Below, piece by piece: positions 32,007 to 44,611 of a stretch of DNA of 64,000 bases. Position numbers and translations under genes: made by a program. How positions within the stretch are numbered: position 1 is the first letter of the stretch; the number at the start of each line of letters is the position of its first letter. The DNA lies in NCBI GenBank assembly GCA_032622095.1, contig CP136061.1:254337582-254401581 (forward strand), in the 5' to 3' direction. The notes under the pieces are model-generated. The model saw nothing but the letters and a program-made list of their open reading frames with translations. It ran no database searches and was not told where the DNA came from. Source of the stretch: Siphonodentalium dalli. Lineage: Eukaryota > Mollusca > Scaphopoda > Gadilida > Siphonodentaliidae.

Positions 32007-33128
32007 CTGGAAAAAATTAAAAGAAATTTTCATAAACGGCTTCACTGGAGTGAAATGCTATCAGCTGGCGACTGGGTGAGCTTGTACCAAACCTCGATAT
32101 AGTGCGTCTAACATTTGCAGAATGACGGGCTTATATGCCTTAACTGCTATGGAAGACCTACAGTGCGATTCTCCAGAAGTGTCAACCATGTCGGCAAAAA
32201 TTTAAACTTGGATATATTACTATTTTACATAAAAGTTTTTTAGCATGTCTCTGAATTATTCATTTTTAACAGAAATTTAACCAGTTGGCTTCTAGAAATT
32301 AGTATATGGGCTTCAGAACCTTGCATTTAAAAAATGAGTTTATTTCTTTGATTTAGCATCATTTTCATGCTACAATATTTAAAAAGAAAAAAGTTTCTGA
32401 AACACATGTAACATAACTTTATCAGATAAATAAATTGTAAAAGGTAAATTCAAACACAAATTGTTTCTGTAATGCACGTAACACAATTCATAAGATTTGT
32501 TTTTGTGCGAGTCTTAAAATTCAAAAACCTGTTTTTAAAAGCTAAACTTAATTCCTTATTCATATCCTGCAATTTCCCTCCCAATTTCCCTCTTCTACCC
32601 AATTATAGAAGATTCTACACTGACCATCTGTGTAACGCACGTAACGTTACGTGAGTTACATATCACTCTGCCCAGTCTTGTTGAATTTCAAGGTTGAATA
32701 AACAGTTCCAAATCAGGATAAGTCTTTTTAGAAACAAGAAATTGATATTATAAGATCTAATTATTATATTTTCTTGTGAAGTATAGTGCATTCTTATCCA
32801 TTAAAGACATTTCTCATAAATATGGCCCCATGTTTTCTGACAATTACAGGTTTGTAGTACAGACTTTCTGAAAATGATAGATTAATTGGGTAACGTTTTG
32901 ATCATTGAGTTAGTTATCCCTGGAGAATGTTGTACAGTTTGATACTAGTACTTATGAGTACCTCTTCATTTCAATAATCATTATTTTGCAACATTCACGG
33001 AATTTAGTTATTTCAATCTTGGCAAAGGACTACTAATAATCCTATCTTGTTACCGTATTGGTGCTTCAATGAAGAATATTGAACAGTATTGGCGGTTTCC
33101 AAGCATGTTTGTTTGTTTAAAAGAGTTA

Positions 33129-33266
33129 CAGTAATGCCCGAATTAATTTACTCCTTAACCACAGCAGAATTATGGGTAATTTTTCAGGATTTAGTCGGAA
33201 ATATGGCTTGTTGCCATTCATCGGAAAGCTCTCAGTGAGAGGAGTTGATTATTTAGGGCATTACTG
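33129..33266. mobile_element. Tc1-like foldback, right arm mostly deleted
   Basis: Complete left arm, CAGTAATGCCCGAATTAATT to GGAAAGCTCTCAGTGAGAG, followed only by GAGTTGATTATTTAGGGCAT and TACTG-TA. Confidence 0.8.
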
Positions 33267-33293
33267 TAAATTAGAACATTATAAAATGAGTAT

Positions 33294-33645
33294 TAGTCCG
33301 AGAGCCCATAAGGTTTTATTGTCGTCACTCTGACCAAAAGACCCACTCTGCTCATTTTGTGGCAAATTATATGTAGTTTACGGAAACCAATTTCTTGCGA
33401 GTGGGAAACGCGGCGTTTGGGAGATATTTGACATAGAATTCGAAATAACTAACACTCCCCCTAACACTTAAGTAACATTTTTCGCTCTCACCAGGCATCA
33501 TTCTATGTTAAATATCTCCCAAACGCCACGTTTCCCACTTGCAAGAAATTGGTTTCCGTAAACTAAATATAATTTGCCACAAAATGAGCAGAGTGGGTCT
33601 TTTGGTCAGAGTGACGACAATAAAACCTTATGGGCTCTCGGACTA
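33294..33645. mobile_element. Foldback element, 150-bp arms
   Basis: TAGTCCGAGAGCCCATAAGG to GGAGATATTTGACATAGAAT (33294-33440) pairs with 33501-33645, ending CCTTATGGGCTCTCGGACTA, with only a few mismatches. The 50-60 bp loop holds ACTAACACTCCCCCTAACAC. No coding capacity. TA or TAT flanks both sides. Confidence 0.85.
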
Positions 33646-34745
33646 TATTGTTTTCACAATTATATTCAAATATGAGTTCTATGTTGATTAAATTGATAGT
33701 GAATCTACATCTTTCTCTATTTAGTAATAAAATGGTGATTATACATCAAGATAGAATGAATTCTGTTCCTGAATCAACAAGTTTTAATTAGACAAATTTG
33801 TGAATATGGTTAAAGAGAGTCATGCGAAATTAGACTCACTGGGAATGGGTTTGATAAAGGATCGATATTAAATGAATGCATGACAGACATGATCGTTATG
33901 AATGGTCACTATCTTTATGATGAGTTGTTACATATATTAATAGCAACAATTAAATTACATGATTGATTGATTTTTTATTTGTACAATAACAAATGATATA
34001 ACAACAAAATTAAGAACAAGTTATGATAAGTATTGTACAGGAGCAGCATGACCATGGTTGGTGGTCTTCCGGTTGCCCCTGAATGATATATATACATAAG
34101 GATGGCGGATGAATTCAAAGATGTATTCAGGGTTCGATACATCTAGATACGGCATCAATATATTTTACTAAGTCTATTTCTGGGATGTCCACTAGCTTTA
34201 TGGTGCTGAACAGTTTTACTATAAGCAGAGTCGACACAATTTCATAGGTTATAAAATTATCAACAAAAAAGCAAACAAAATTTGATCTGTCAATTTAATT
34301 GTCCCTCAAGTATTCCACTGAATTACATTAATTTTGCTGAATCAACCTTGTAGTCATGAAGGGAAATATGATTAAAGTGTGGAGGGGGGCGTAATTTAAT
34401 TACATTATCGTTATTAGCATAAGCATCACCCTGCTGTGGATTTGGTGCGGCTAGTTTTGAATACCATTACTAGACAGTAATAACATCTGTTGTTAAACAA
34501 GTTATTCAGCCAGAATACACTTTGGATGATTAATTTTGATCATGAAATTCAATTTATTTTGTTGTTGCATTTGTACAACTGAGATGAGTTGCAGTCTGAC
34601 TGTATGAGACTGGCGTAGTTTGTCCTGATCTCTCTATATGTATTGTGCAAGATTCAACCACAGAAATTATGATGCACATTGAAAATTGAAAATGCAGTAA
34701 TTTATATACTTCAAATACACTTAAATCTTTTGAAGAATGAGTTAT
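33646..34745. other. Intron DNA inside the possible 3-kb element
   Basis: No exon or repeat family is recognised. It is AT-rich, with some near-repeats of GATTGATTGATT at 33961. Confidence 0.4.
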
Positions 34746-35241
34746 TCAAAGAATTATATAGGAAATCTTCTTTTCTAAGTAGAAACATTTCAAAATTGTT
34801 ACCTTGATTTGAACATGTAACACACGTAACATTTTTTTGTAATGCACGTAATGCTGCAAAACCATTCCTATCACAAATACTTTTTCTTTTCCATACAAAT
34901 GATTTCCTGACCTCAAGACATAATTATTCTTACCCAATCCACGATTATTCTCATAAGTTGGCACTTTGAGAATTTAGAGAAAAACCCACTCAAAGACACG
35001 TGGTCCCAAAAAATGCATTTCTGTGATGTAACGTACGTAAAAAAAATTGCCAGGCTATAACTCTGAAGAATTAGCCGATATTTAGTTGAATGAAGATCAG
35101 CATCAAAGATGAGCAGGTTTGTCATTGGAAAAAAAAAAAAAATTGTTCCATATTTGAAATATTAGCATGGCAGTTGTCAGGTCTCAAATGTCAAAAAAGT
35201 TGTTCAGATGTAACGCACGTAACGGGAGAATCGCCCTAATA

Positions 35242-35376
35242 CAGTAATGTCCTAAATAATCGATCCCTAAAGAGAGCTTTCCAATAAATGTCAGAAAGCC
35301 ATATTTCCGACTAAATCCTGAATAATTTCCCATAATTATGCTACGGTTAAAAGGTCATATACTTCGGGCATTACTG
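35242..35376. mobile_element. Tc1-like foldback, diverged
   Basis: CAGTAATGTCCTAAATAATC to GGGCATTACTG, TA on both sides. The left arm is mostly deleted and the right arm has many substitutions. It probably is one of the older copies. Confidence 0.7.
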
Positions 35377-35394
35377 TAGGATCAGATTGATATT

Positions 35395-35509
35395 CCCCAG
35401 TTGAAGTTGGTGATGTTCACCCATTGGGCACCTCGATTATGTATTTTATCTAATGCAAATTAGGGGATATAGAAACTTCTCAGAAAGGAGAAAGTTACTA
35501 AAAGGAATG
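35395..35509. repeat. Dispersed repeat shared with 29860-29960
   Basis: TTGAAGTTGGTGATGTTCAC then CCATTGGGCACCTCGATTAT and TAGGGGATA correspond inversely to AATCCAGGTGACTATTAAAT then GGGTGAACATCACCAACTTC near 29925-29970. It is associated with the GAATGAGG palindrome family. Confidence 0.5.
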
Positions 35510-38500
35510 TCTTAACCCTTTCTACACTGAAACATTATTGATGAGTTAGTTATCCCTGGAGAATGTTTAGATAATCAGTTTAACCCTTTATATACTAAAG
35601 CATCATTGATGAGTAGTTATCCCTGGAGAATGTTCAGATAATAAGTTTAACCCTTTATATACTAAAGCATCATTGATGAGTAGTTATCCCTGGAGAATGT
35701 TCAGATAATAAGTTTAACCATTTCTATACTAAAGCATCATTGATGAGTAGTTATCCCTGGAGAATGTTTAGATAATCAGTTTAACCCTTTCTACACTACA
35801 TAAAGCATTACTGATGAGTTAGTTATCCCTGGATAATGTTCAGATAATAAGTTTAACCCTTTATATACTAAAGCATCATTGATGAGTAGTTATCCCTGGA
35901 GAATGTTCAGATAATAAGTTTAACCATTTCTATACTAAAGCATCATTGATGGGTTAATTATCCCTGGAGAATGTTTAGATAATAAGTTTAACCCTTTATA
36001 TACTATCTAAAGCATTACTGGTGAGTTAGTTATCCCTGGAAAATGTTCAGATAATAAGTTTAACCCTTTATATACTAAAGCATCATCGATGAGTAGCCAT
36101 CCCATAGGAAATGTTCAGATAATAAGTTTAAACCTTTATATACTAAAGCATCATTGATGAGTAGCTATCCCATAGGAAATGTTCAGATAATAAGTTTAAC
36201 CCTTTATATACTAAAGCATCATTGATGAGTAGTTATCCCATTATAAATGTTCATATAATAAGATTAACCCCTTCTATACTAAAGCATCATTGATGAGTTA
36301 GTTATCCCTGGAGAATGTTCATATAATAAGATTAACCCCTTCTATACTAAACCATCATTGATGAGTAGTTATCCCTAGATAATGTTTAGATAATCAGTTT
36401 AACCCTTTCTACACTAAATAAAGCATTACTGATGAGTTAGTTATCCCTGGATAATGTTCAGATAATAAGTTTAACCATTTCTATACTAAAGCATCATTGA
36501 TGAGTTAGTTATCCCTGGATAATGTTCATATAATAAGTTTAACCCTTTCTACACTAAAGCATTATTGATGAGTTACTTATCCCTGGAGAATGTTCAGATA
36601 ATAAGTTTAACCATTTCTATACTAAAGCATCATTGATGAGTTAGTTATCCCATGGAGAATGTTCATATAATAAGTTTAACCCTTTCTACACCATATAAAG
36701 CATTATTGATGAGTTAGTTATCCCATGGAGAATGTTCATATAATAAGATTAACCCCTTCTATACTAAACCATCATTGATGAGTAGTTATCCCTAGAGAAT
36801 GTTTAGATAATCAGTTTAACCCTTTCTACACTATATAAAGCATTATTGATGAGTTAGTTATCCCTGGAGAATGTTCAGATAATAAGTTTAACCCTTTCTA
36901 TACTAAAGCATCATTGATGAGTTAGTTATCCCATGGAGAATGTTCATATAATAAGTTTAACCCTTTCTACACTATATAAAGCATTATTGATGAGTTAGTT
37001 ATCCCTGGAGAATGTTCATATAATAAGTTTAATCCTTTCAACACTGAAGCATTATTGATGAGTTACTTATCCCTGGAGAATGTTCATATAATAAGTTAAA
37101 CCCTTTCTATACTAAAGCATCATTGATGAGTAGTTATCCCATAGGAAATGTTTAGATAATAAGTTTAACCCTTTCTATACTAAACCATCATTGATGAGTA
37201 GTTATCCCTGGAGAATGTTCAGATAATAAGTTTAACCCTTTCTATACTAAACCATCATTGATGAGTAGTTATCCCTGGAGAATGTTCACATAATAAGTTT
37301 AACCCTTTCTACACTGAAGCATTATTGATGAGTTAGTTATCCCTGGAGAATGTTTAGATAATAAGTTTAACCCTTTCTATACTAAACCATCATTGATGGG
37401 TAGCTATCCCATAGGAAATGTTCAGATAATAAGTTTAACCATTTCTATACTAAAGCATCATTGATAAGTAGTTATACCATAGGACATGTTCAGATAATAA
37501 GTTTAACCCTTTCTATACTAAAGCATAATTGATGAGTAGCAATCCCATAGGAAATGTTCAAATAATAAGTTTAACCCTTTCTACACTAAAGCATCATTGA
37601 TGAGTAGTTATCCCATAGGAAATGTTCAGATAATAAGTTTAACCCTTTCTACACTAAAGCATCATTGGCGAGTAGTTATCCATAGGAAATGTTCAGATAA
37701 TAAGTTTAACCCTTTCTATATTAAACCATCATTGATAAGTAGTTATTCCTCAGGAAATGTTCAGATAATAAGTTTAACCCTTTCTATACTAAAGCATCAT
37801 TGATGAGTAGTTATCCCTGGAGAATGTTCAGATAATAAGTTTAACCCTGTCTATACTAAAGCATCATTGGCGAGGAATTATCCCATAGGAAATGTTCATA
37901 TAATAAGTTTAATCCTTTCTATACTAAAGCATCATTGATGAATAGTTATCCCATAGGAAATGTTCAGATAATAAGTTTAACCCTTTTTATACTAAAGAAT
38001 CATTGATGAGTAGTTAGCCCATAGGAACTATTGAGATAATAAGATTAACCGTTCTATACTAGGGCATTATTGATGAGTAGTTATCCCATGGAGAATGTTT
38101 AGGTAATAAGATTAACACCTTCTATACTATAGCATCATTGGTGAGTAGTTTTCCCATAGGAAATGTTCAAATAATAAGTTTAACTGTTTCTACACTAAAG
38201 CATAATTGATGAGTAGCAATCCCATAAGAATGTTCAGATAATAAGTTTAACTCTTTCTATACTAAACCATCATTGATGAGTAGTTATCCCTGGAGAATGT
38301 TCAGATAATAAGTTTAACCCTTTCTATACTAAACCATCATTGATGAGTAGTTATCCCTGGAGAATGTTCACATAATAAGTTTAACCCTTTCTACACTGAA
38401 GCATTATTGATGAGTTAGTTATCCCTGGAGAATGTTTAGATAATAAGTTTAACCCTTTCTATACTAAACCATCATTGATGGGTAGCTATCCCATAGGAAA

Positions 38501-41400
38501 TGTTCAGATAATAAGTTTAACCATTTCTATACTAAAGCATCATTGATAAGTAGTTATCCCTGGAGAATGTTTAGATAATAACTTTAACCCTTTCTATACT
38601 AAAGCATCATTGATGAGTAGTTATACCATAGGACATGTTCAGATAATAAGTTTAACCCTTTCAATACTAAAGCATAATTGATGAGTAGCAATCCCATAGG
38701 AAATGTTCAAATAATAAGTTTAACCCTTTCTACACTAAAGCATCATTGATGAGTAGTTATCCCATAGGAAATGTTCAGATAATAAGTTTAACCCTTTCTA
38801 CACTAAAGCATCATTGGCGAGTAGTTATCCATAGGAAATGTTCAGATAATAAGTTTAACCCTTTCTATATTAAACCATCATTGATAAGTAGTTATTCCTC
38901 AGGAAATGTTCAGATAATAAGTTTAACCCCTTCTATACTAAAGCATCATTGATGAGTAGTTATCCCTGGAGAATGTTCAGATAATAAGTTTAACCCTGTC
39001 TATACTAAAGCATCATTGGCGAGGAATTATCCCATAGGAAATGTTCATATAATAAGTTTAATCCTTTCTATACTAAAGCATCATTGATGAATAGTTATCC
39101 CATAGGAAATGTTCAGATAATAAGTTTAACCCTTTTTATACTAAAGAATCATTGATGAGTAGTTAGCCCATAGGAACTATTGAGATAATAAGATTAACCG
39201 TTCTATACTAGGGCATTATTGATGAGTAGTTATCCCATGGAGAATGTTTAGGTAATAAGATTAACACCTTCTATACTATAGCATCATTGGTGAGTAGTTT
39301 TCCCATAGGAAATGTTCAAATAATAAGTTTAACTGTTTCTACACTAAAGCATAATTGATGAGTAGCAATCCCATAAGAATGTTCAGATAATAAGTTTAAC
39401 CCTTTTTATACAAAAGCATCATTGATGAGTAGTTATCTCATGGAGAATGTTCAGATAATAAGTTTAACCCTTTCTATAATAAAGTATCATTGATGAGTGC
39501 TTTGTGGAACCTTTGTTTATTCAATTGTCAGATAAGACAAAATCTGACATATCATTTGGTCAGGTAATTAATTGTGGGTATTGTTCTCAAAGCAAGAATA
39601 AAGTATAACTTTGACAAGGATTTGTTGTGGGGGTAGGACAGAGAAGGGTAGGGAATAGGTAAGGGTATGGGAGCAGGGATGGGTATACGGTGGGTCTCCC
39701 CACCCACCCACCCCCTGGGAGGGTAATTATTATTAAGTTTAACCCTTTCTATACTAAACCATCATTGATGAGTAGTTATCCCTGGAGAATGTTCACATAA
39801 TAAGTTTAACCCTTTCTACACTGAAGCATTATTGATGAGTTAGTTATCCCTGGAGAATGTTTAGATAATAAGTTTAACCCTTTCTATACTAAACCATCAT
39901 TGATGGGTAGCTATCCCATAGGAAATGTTCAGATAATAAGTTTAACCATTTCTATACTAAAGCATCATTGATGAGTAGTTATCCCTGGAGAATGTTTAGA
40001 TAATAACTTTAACCCTTTATATACTAAAGCATCATTGATGAGTAGTTATCCCATAGGAAATGTTCAAATAATAAGTTTAACCCTTTCTACACTAAAGCAT
40101 CATTGATGAGTAGTTATCCCATAGGAAATGTTCAGATACTAAGTTTAACCCTTTCTACACTAAAGCATCATTGGCGAGTAGTTATCCATAGGAAATGTTC
40201 AGATACCAAGTTTAACCCTTTCTATATTAAACCATCATTGATAAGCAGTTATTCCTCAGGAAATGTTCAGATAATAAGTTTAACCCTTTCTATACTAAAG
40301 CATCATTGATGAGTAGTTATCCCTGGAGAATGTTCAGATAATAAGTTTAACCCTGTCTATACTAAAGCATCATTGGCGAGGAATTATCCCATAGGAAATG
40401 TTCATATAATAAGTTTAATCCTTTCTATACTAAAGCATCATTGATGAATAGTTATCCCATAGGAAATGTTCAGATAATAAGTTTAACCCTTTCTATACTA
40501 AAGCATCATTGATGAGTAGTTAACCCATAGGAAATGTTCAGATAATAAGTTTAACCCTTTTTATACTAAAGAATCATTGATGAGTAGTTAGCCCATAGGA
40601 AATATTGAGATAATAAGATTAACCGCTTCTATACTAGGGCATTATTGATGAGTAGTTATCCCATGGAGAATGTTTAGGTAATAAGATTAACACCTTCTAT
40701 ACTATAGCATCATTGGTGAGTTAGTTGTCCCATGGAGAATGTTTAGGTAATAAGTTTAACCCTTTCTATACTAAAGCATCATTGGCGAGGAATTATCCCA
40801 TAGGAAATGTTCATATAATAAGTTTAATCCTTTCTATACTAAAGCATCATTGATGAATAGTTATCCCATAGGAAATGTTCAGATAATAAGTTTAACCCTT
40901 TCTATACTAAAGCATCATTGATGAGTAGTTAACCCATAGGAAATGTTCAGATAATAAGTTTAACCCTTTTTATACTAAAGAATCATTGATGAGTAGTTAG
41001 CCCATAGGAAATATTGAGATAATAAGATTAACCGCTTCTATACTAGGGCATTATTGATGAGTAGTTATCCCATGGAGAATGTTTAGGTAATAAGATTAAC
41101 ACCTTCTATACTATAGCATCATTGGTGAGTTAGTTGTCCCATGGAGAATGTTTAGGTAATAAGTTTAACCCTTTCTATATTAAAGCATCATTGATGAGTA
41201 GTTTTCCCATAGGAAATGTTCAAATAATAAGTTTAACCGTTTCTACACTAAAGCATAATTGATGAGTAGCAATCCCATAAGAATGTTCAGATAATAAGCT
41301 TAACCCATTTTATACAAAAGCATCATTGATGAGTAGTTATCTCATGGAGAATGTTCAGATAATAAGTTTAACCCTTTCTATAATAAAGTATCATTGATGA
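35510..41400 (+). repeat. 67-69-bp satellite array, about 83 units
   Basis: The unit is GTTTAACCCTTTCTATACTA, AAGCATCATTGATGAGTAGT, TATCCCTGGAGAATGTTC, AGATAATAA. Variants have GAGTTAGTTAT, CCATAGGAAATG or CATATAATAAG. Segments of many units are duplicated: the block at 37590-37810 recurs 1149 bp later and again 1357 bp after that. A non-satellite insert at 39497-39735 is repeated at 41401-41637. A lone partial unit (GAGTTAGTTATCCCTGGAGA) lies at 32913. The array fills much of the intron between exons A and B. Open frames here are repeat artefacts. Confidence 0.95.
39497..39735 (+). repeat. Unique insert in the satellite, copied at 41401-41637
   Basis: GTGCTTTGTGGAACCTTTGT and GGTATTGTTCTCAAAGCAAG, then a G-rich stretch (GGGTAGGACAGAGAAGGGTA) and CCCACCCACCCACCCCCTGG. 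The second copy, 1904 bp on, differs by a few bases, so the array and this insert were duplicated together. Confidence 0.9.
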
Positions 41401-41637
41401 GTGCTCTGTGGAACCTTTGTTTATTCAATTGTCAGATAAGACAAAATCTGACATATCATTTGGTCAGGTAATTAATTGTGGGTATTGTTCTCAAAGCAAG
41501 AAGAAAGTATAACTTTGACAAGGATTTGTTGTGGGGGTAGGACAGAGAAGGGTAGGGAATAGGTGAGGGTATGGGAGCAGGGATGGGTATAAGGTGGGTC
41601 TCCCCACCCACCCCCCCCCTGGGAGGGTAATTATTAT
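41401..41637 (+). repeat. Second copy of the satellite insert
   Basis: It corresponds to 39497-39735. It marks the right edge of the array, since no satellite unit follows it. Confidence 0.9.
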
Positions 41638-41744
41638 TTTGTTTTTAAAGACATTAAAGATAAATGTTTTTTTTTTATTTATAATTTTGTTGTTGTTAAA
41701 TTGAGCAAGAAGTTCAATCTAAAAAAAATCATATAATTTTTTAG

Positions 41745-41960
41745 AAAAAGGGCCATAACTCCTTTAAAATAAATTGGCTCAAACCCATACTCGAACTCGA
41801 TCTGTATTTTGGGTTGAGAAACCCATATACAAAATTAGGTTCCGATCGGATATAAAATGTTTGAGTTATTGCATTATGCGTAATGTGTCTATGGATGGAC
41901 CGACAGATGGACAGACTATGGCCTGACGAACAACGAGTGATCAATCTGAACGCGACACCC
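41745..41960 (+). mobile_element. HINE-like family 1 fragment, 3' part
   Basis: AAAAAGGGCCATAACTCC, the core to TTCCGATCGGATA and a decayed GACA run (GACCGACAGATGGACAGACT), then CGAACAACGAGTGATCAAT. The final palindrome is missing. Confidence 0.7.
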
Positions 41961-42730
41961 CTCTCCAATCCCAGCAACAAATAATGAATAGACCATTTTG
42001 ATGTATATGTTTGGATCTGAACAGTAGAATCCAGCAAGGAATGAATAAGTTAAATCAATTTGCCAATATTTCCACAGAAACATGGGAATTCTTTTCAACA
42101 ACAATTAAGTGATGTGCCACATACCCCCACAAATCAAATATTTACTGGGATCAAGTTTCTCTGTTCTGAACAATCTCCTCATTATCTAAGTATAGTTGTA
42201 TAAGTAGATTCTTATTTAACACTAAGCTGCCTCATCCAATTCAACACAAAATTAGAAAATTATTCCTCGATCAGCCAATATTCTGCTTACCAAGCAAATA
42301 GATCAGAGTTTGAAAAGGTTGAATAAACTGGGGGTTTGATTTATAATAGTGATGAGCATAAACCTGAACTTAAAGTGATGTGAAACACTCCGGCAGGGTG
42401 ATCAAATAGAAATGGAGAATAATCTTGTTGAAAGTAGTTGTTTTACACCAATATTATATCCAAATTGACAACACACACCATCATTCTTATATATTAATTA
42501 AAAGAAGTGACTGTCGAAGACGAAATCGTTTTCGTTAGACGCGTCCCGAATCGAGTAGTAAATATTTACAATTGAACATGGTTCAGACAATGTTTTTTAT
42601 GGAGTGGTACGGTCGATTTGCTTGAGATTTTCAACGATGTTAGTAGAATGCTACATTCCTCCAGTTAGCATAGCACCTGAATACTAACTAATCAGTTTCA
42701 CGCATCAGGAACAAGTACATAATATGTCTT
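41961..42730. other. Intron DNA near exon A
   Basis: No recognised element. A TTTGATTTATAATAGTGATG motif at 42343 echoes the sequence beside exon A (42771-42790), so the local duplication around that exon may be older and wider. Confidence 0.45.
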
Positions 42731-42934
<204 letters not shown>

Positions 42935-42972
42935 TCAGCTTGGTTACTTGGAGATTGAGCAATATAGAAGTA

Positions 42973-43121
42973 CAGTAATGGCTTAATTAATCGACTCTTT
43001 AACCACAGCAGAATTATGGGTAACTTTTCAGGATTTAGTCGGAAATATGGCTTGTTGCCATTCATCGGAAAGCTCTCACCGACTGCTGTGGTTAAGGAGT
43101 CGATTAATTAGAGCATTACTG
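42973..43121. mobile_element. Tc1-like foldback, right arm shortened
   Basis: TA-CAGTAATGGCTTAATTAATC to the decayed end GAGCATTACTG-TG. The left arm is complete to GGAAAGCTCTCA; the right arm starts at CTGCTGTGG. Confidence 0.78.
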
Positions 43122-43171
43122 TGGGAACTTAATTCTTTGTGCTTCTCAAGTTTGTAGGGAATGTTCAAATA

Positions 43172-43561
43172 CAGTAATGCCCTAAATAACCGACTCCTTA
43201 ACCACAGCAGAATTATGGGTAACTTTTCAGGATTTAGTCGGAAATATGGCTTGTTGCCATTCATCGGAAAGCTCTCAATGTACTTCACTGTTGTGGTTAA
43301 CCCTTTGAGTGCCAGGGGCCGATCTCATCGGCCCTAAACCTACAAAATAAGTCTGTTAAAAATATAAAAATAAATTATTAAAATTGTAAAAAAAAAAAAA
43401 AAAAAAAAAATGTTAGGCCAATGCATTCTCTTATATATGCGAGGCGACCTGTGGTCGACTCGCATATATAAGAGAATGCATTGGCACAGGGTATATGGGT
43501 CGATACAAAAATCGACCTGGCACTCAAAGGGTTAAGGAGTCGATTATTTAGGGCATTACTG
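43172..43561. mobile_element. Tc1-like foldback carrying a family B insertion
   Basis: TA at 43170-43171 and 43562-43563 flanks CAGTAATGCCC...GGGCATTACTG. In the right arm the normal GTGG-TTAA-GGAGTCG is split by an element at 43301-43531, with TTAA now on both sides. Confidence 0.88.
43301..43531 (-). mobile_element. TTAA family B element in a foldback arm
   Basis: CCCTTTGAGTGCCAGG to CCTGGCACTCAAAGGG, flanked by TTAA at 43297-43300 and 43532-43535. One shared hairpin (43419-43485) lies beside a 27-29-A run. The subterminal palindrome GGGGCCGATCTCATCGGCCC is intact. The foldback arms elsewhere give the empty site, so the TTAA duplication is directly visible. Confidence 0.92.
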
Positions 43562-43639
43562 TAGTAAGTTCAACTAAACAGGGAATGGCTTTGAAGTTTC
43601 AAATTGGGAGAAGAATAAGGAGAAGTGTACTGTAATTAA

Positions 43640-43975
43640 CCCTTTGGAGAGTATCTGTAACGTCATATACATGACGTCATGAGTAAATTTAACGTCAAGG
43701 TCATAGCAATAATTATAAACAAGTTTGGGTCAAAAGGGTCCAATATTCGTTTTAATTTATGAGAATTTTCTTTTAACGTGTGTTAATTATAATCGATTGC
43801 ACTTATACATTTGGGACATTATATTAATCAAAATAACTCCTATACAAATCATTTATAAATCAAGATGTTTTATTGAAGTTTTGTGTACATAAAATGACAC
43901 TTCCTGAAACGACATATATGTCGTTCCACTCACAAACCGTATGGCAACATATATGGCGTTCTACTCGCCAATGGG
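43640..43975. mobile_element. TTAA family D element
   Basis: TTAA at 43636-43639 and 43976-43979. The ends are CCCTTTGGAGAGTA and, inverted, CCCATTGGCGAGTAGAACGC. Near the right end CGACATATATGTCGTTCCAC and ATATATGGCGTTCTACTCG are diverged subterminal repeats, and near the left ACGTCATATACATGACGTCA is a palindrome. The hairpin common to families A-C is absent. Confidence 0.7.
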
Positions 43976-44140
43976 TTAAGGCATAAGTCATAGACCAGTC
44001 TATAGGTTTCAAATTGGGAGAAATTACTTCTCTCCGTTTGCTTATTAGGGAGAAGTGGACTTTTATCAGGGAGAAGTAACATTGGCTGAAGTTTACTACC
44101 CAACATCACCCTTTTATGATCCAGTAAGTAACACGCAACA

Positions 44141-44382
44141 CATATTCCACCAGTACAAACCCTTGGAACTTTTTGAAGTTTTGACAGGGAACATTATAAA
44201 GTCGAAACAATAACGCGGGGAAAATATTTCTTAGTTATTATCTGTACCTTCACCTACAGCGAAGTCCATTACTAAGAAACAGATAATAACTAAGAAATAT
44301 ATCCCCACGTTATTTTTTAGACTATATGAGGTTCCCTGTCAAAACTTCAAAAAGTTCCAAGGTTTTTTACTGGTGGAATATG
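44141..44382. mobile_element. Foldback element, about 100-bp arms
   Basis: CATATTCCACCAGTA, CCTTGGAACTTTTTGAAGTT and TTGACAGGGAAC on the left pair with the right arm, which ends TACTGGTGGAATATG. Inner parts (ATATTTCTTAGTTATTATCT) also pair. A short loop holds GTACCTTCACCTACAGCGAAG. Confidence 0.82.
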
Positions 44383-44385
44383 ATC

Positions 44386-44499
44386 TCTATGGGCGTTAGC
44401 CAGAATAGATGTTTATGGCATGATCTACGGGCGTCAGCCAGAGTAGAGATTCATGGCATTATCTACGAGCGTCAGCCAGAGTAGATATTCATGGCACAA
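44386..44499 (+). repeat. 38-bp tandem repeat, 3 units
   Basis: The unit is TCTACGGGCGTCAGCCAGAG followed by TAGAGATTCATGGCATTA. It starts directly after the preceding foldback. Confidence 0.85.
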
Positions 44500-44611
44500 T
44501 CTACCATGTCTCCTACTAGGCTGGTCTCTGAGCCGTTCAATAAAATCATCACCACAACATCTCTACAATTGAATCCAATGGGATTTCACTGTCTGTGATT
44601 AAACTCTTATA

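Larger units (their letters stand above)
32162..35235. mobile_element. Possible 3-kb element with GTAACGCACGTAAC motifs
   Basis: The left edge GCGATTCTCCAGAAG (32164) and right edge GTAACGGGAGAATCGCC (35219-35235) share the inverted 10-mer GCGATTCTCC. Inside, a motif close to TGTAACGCACGTAAC recurs in one orientation at about 32404, 32471, 32632, 34815, 34847, 35028 and 35209. The middle is occupied by a Tc1-like foldback and another foldback. No transposase is visible, so the element call is tentative. Confidence 0.4.

Noticed and set aside
36360-36800. I-SceI-like GTTATCCCTA in satellite units
   Set aside because: Only about ten of the eighteen required bases match, so it is a chance similarity.
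37597-40309. Three identical 68-residue frames in the satellite
   Set aside because: They are copies of the same satellite block created by 1149- and 1357-bp duplications.
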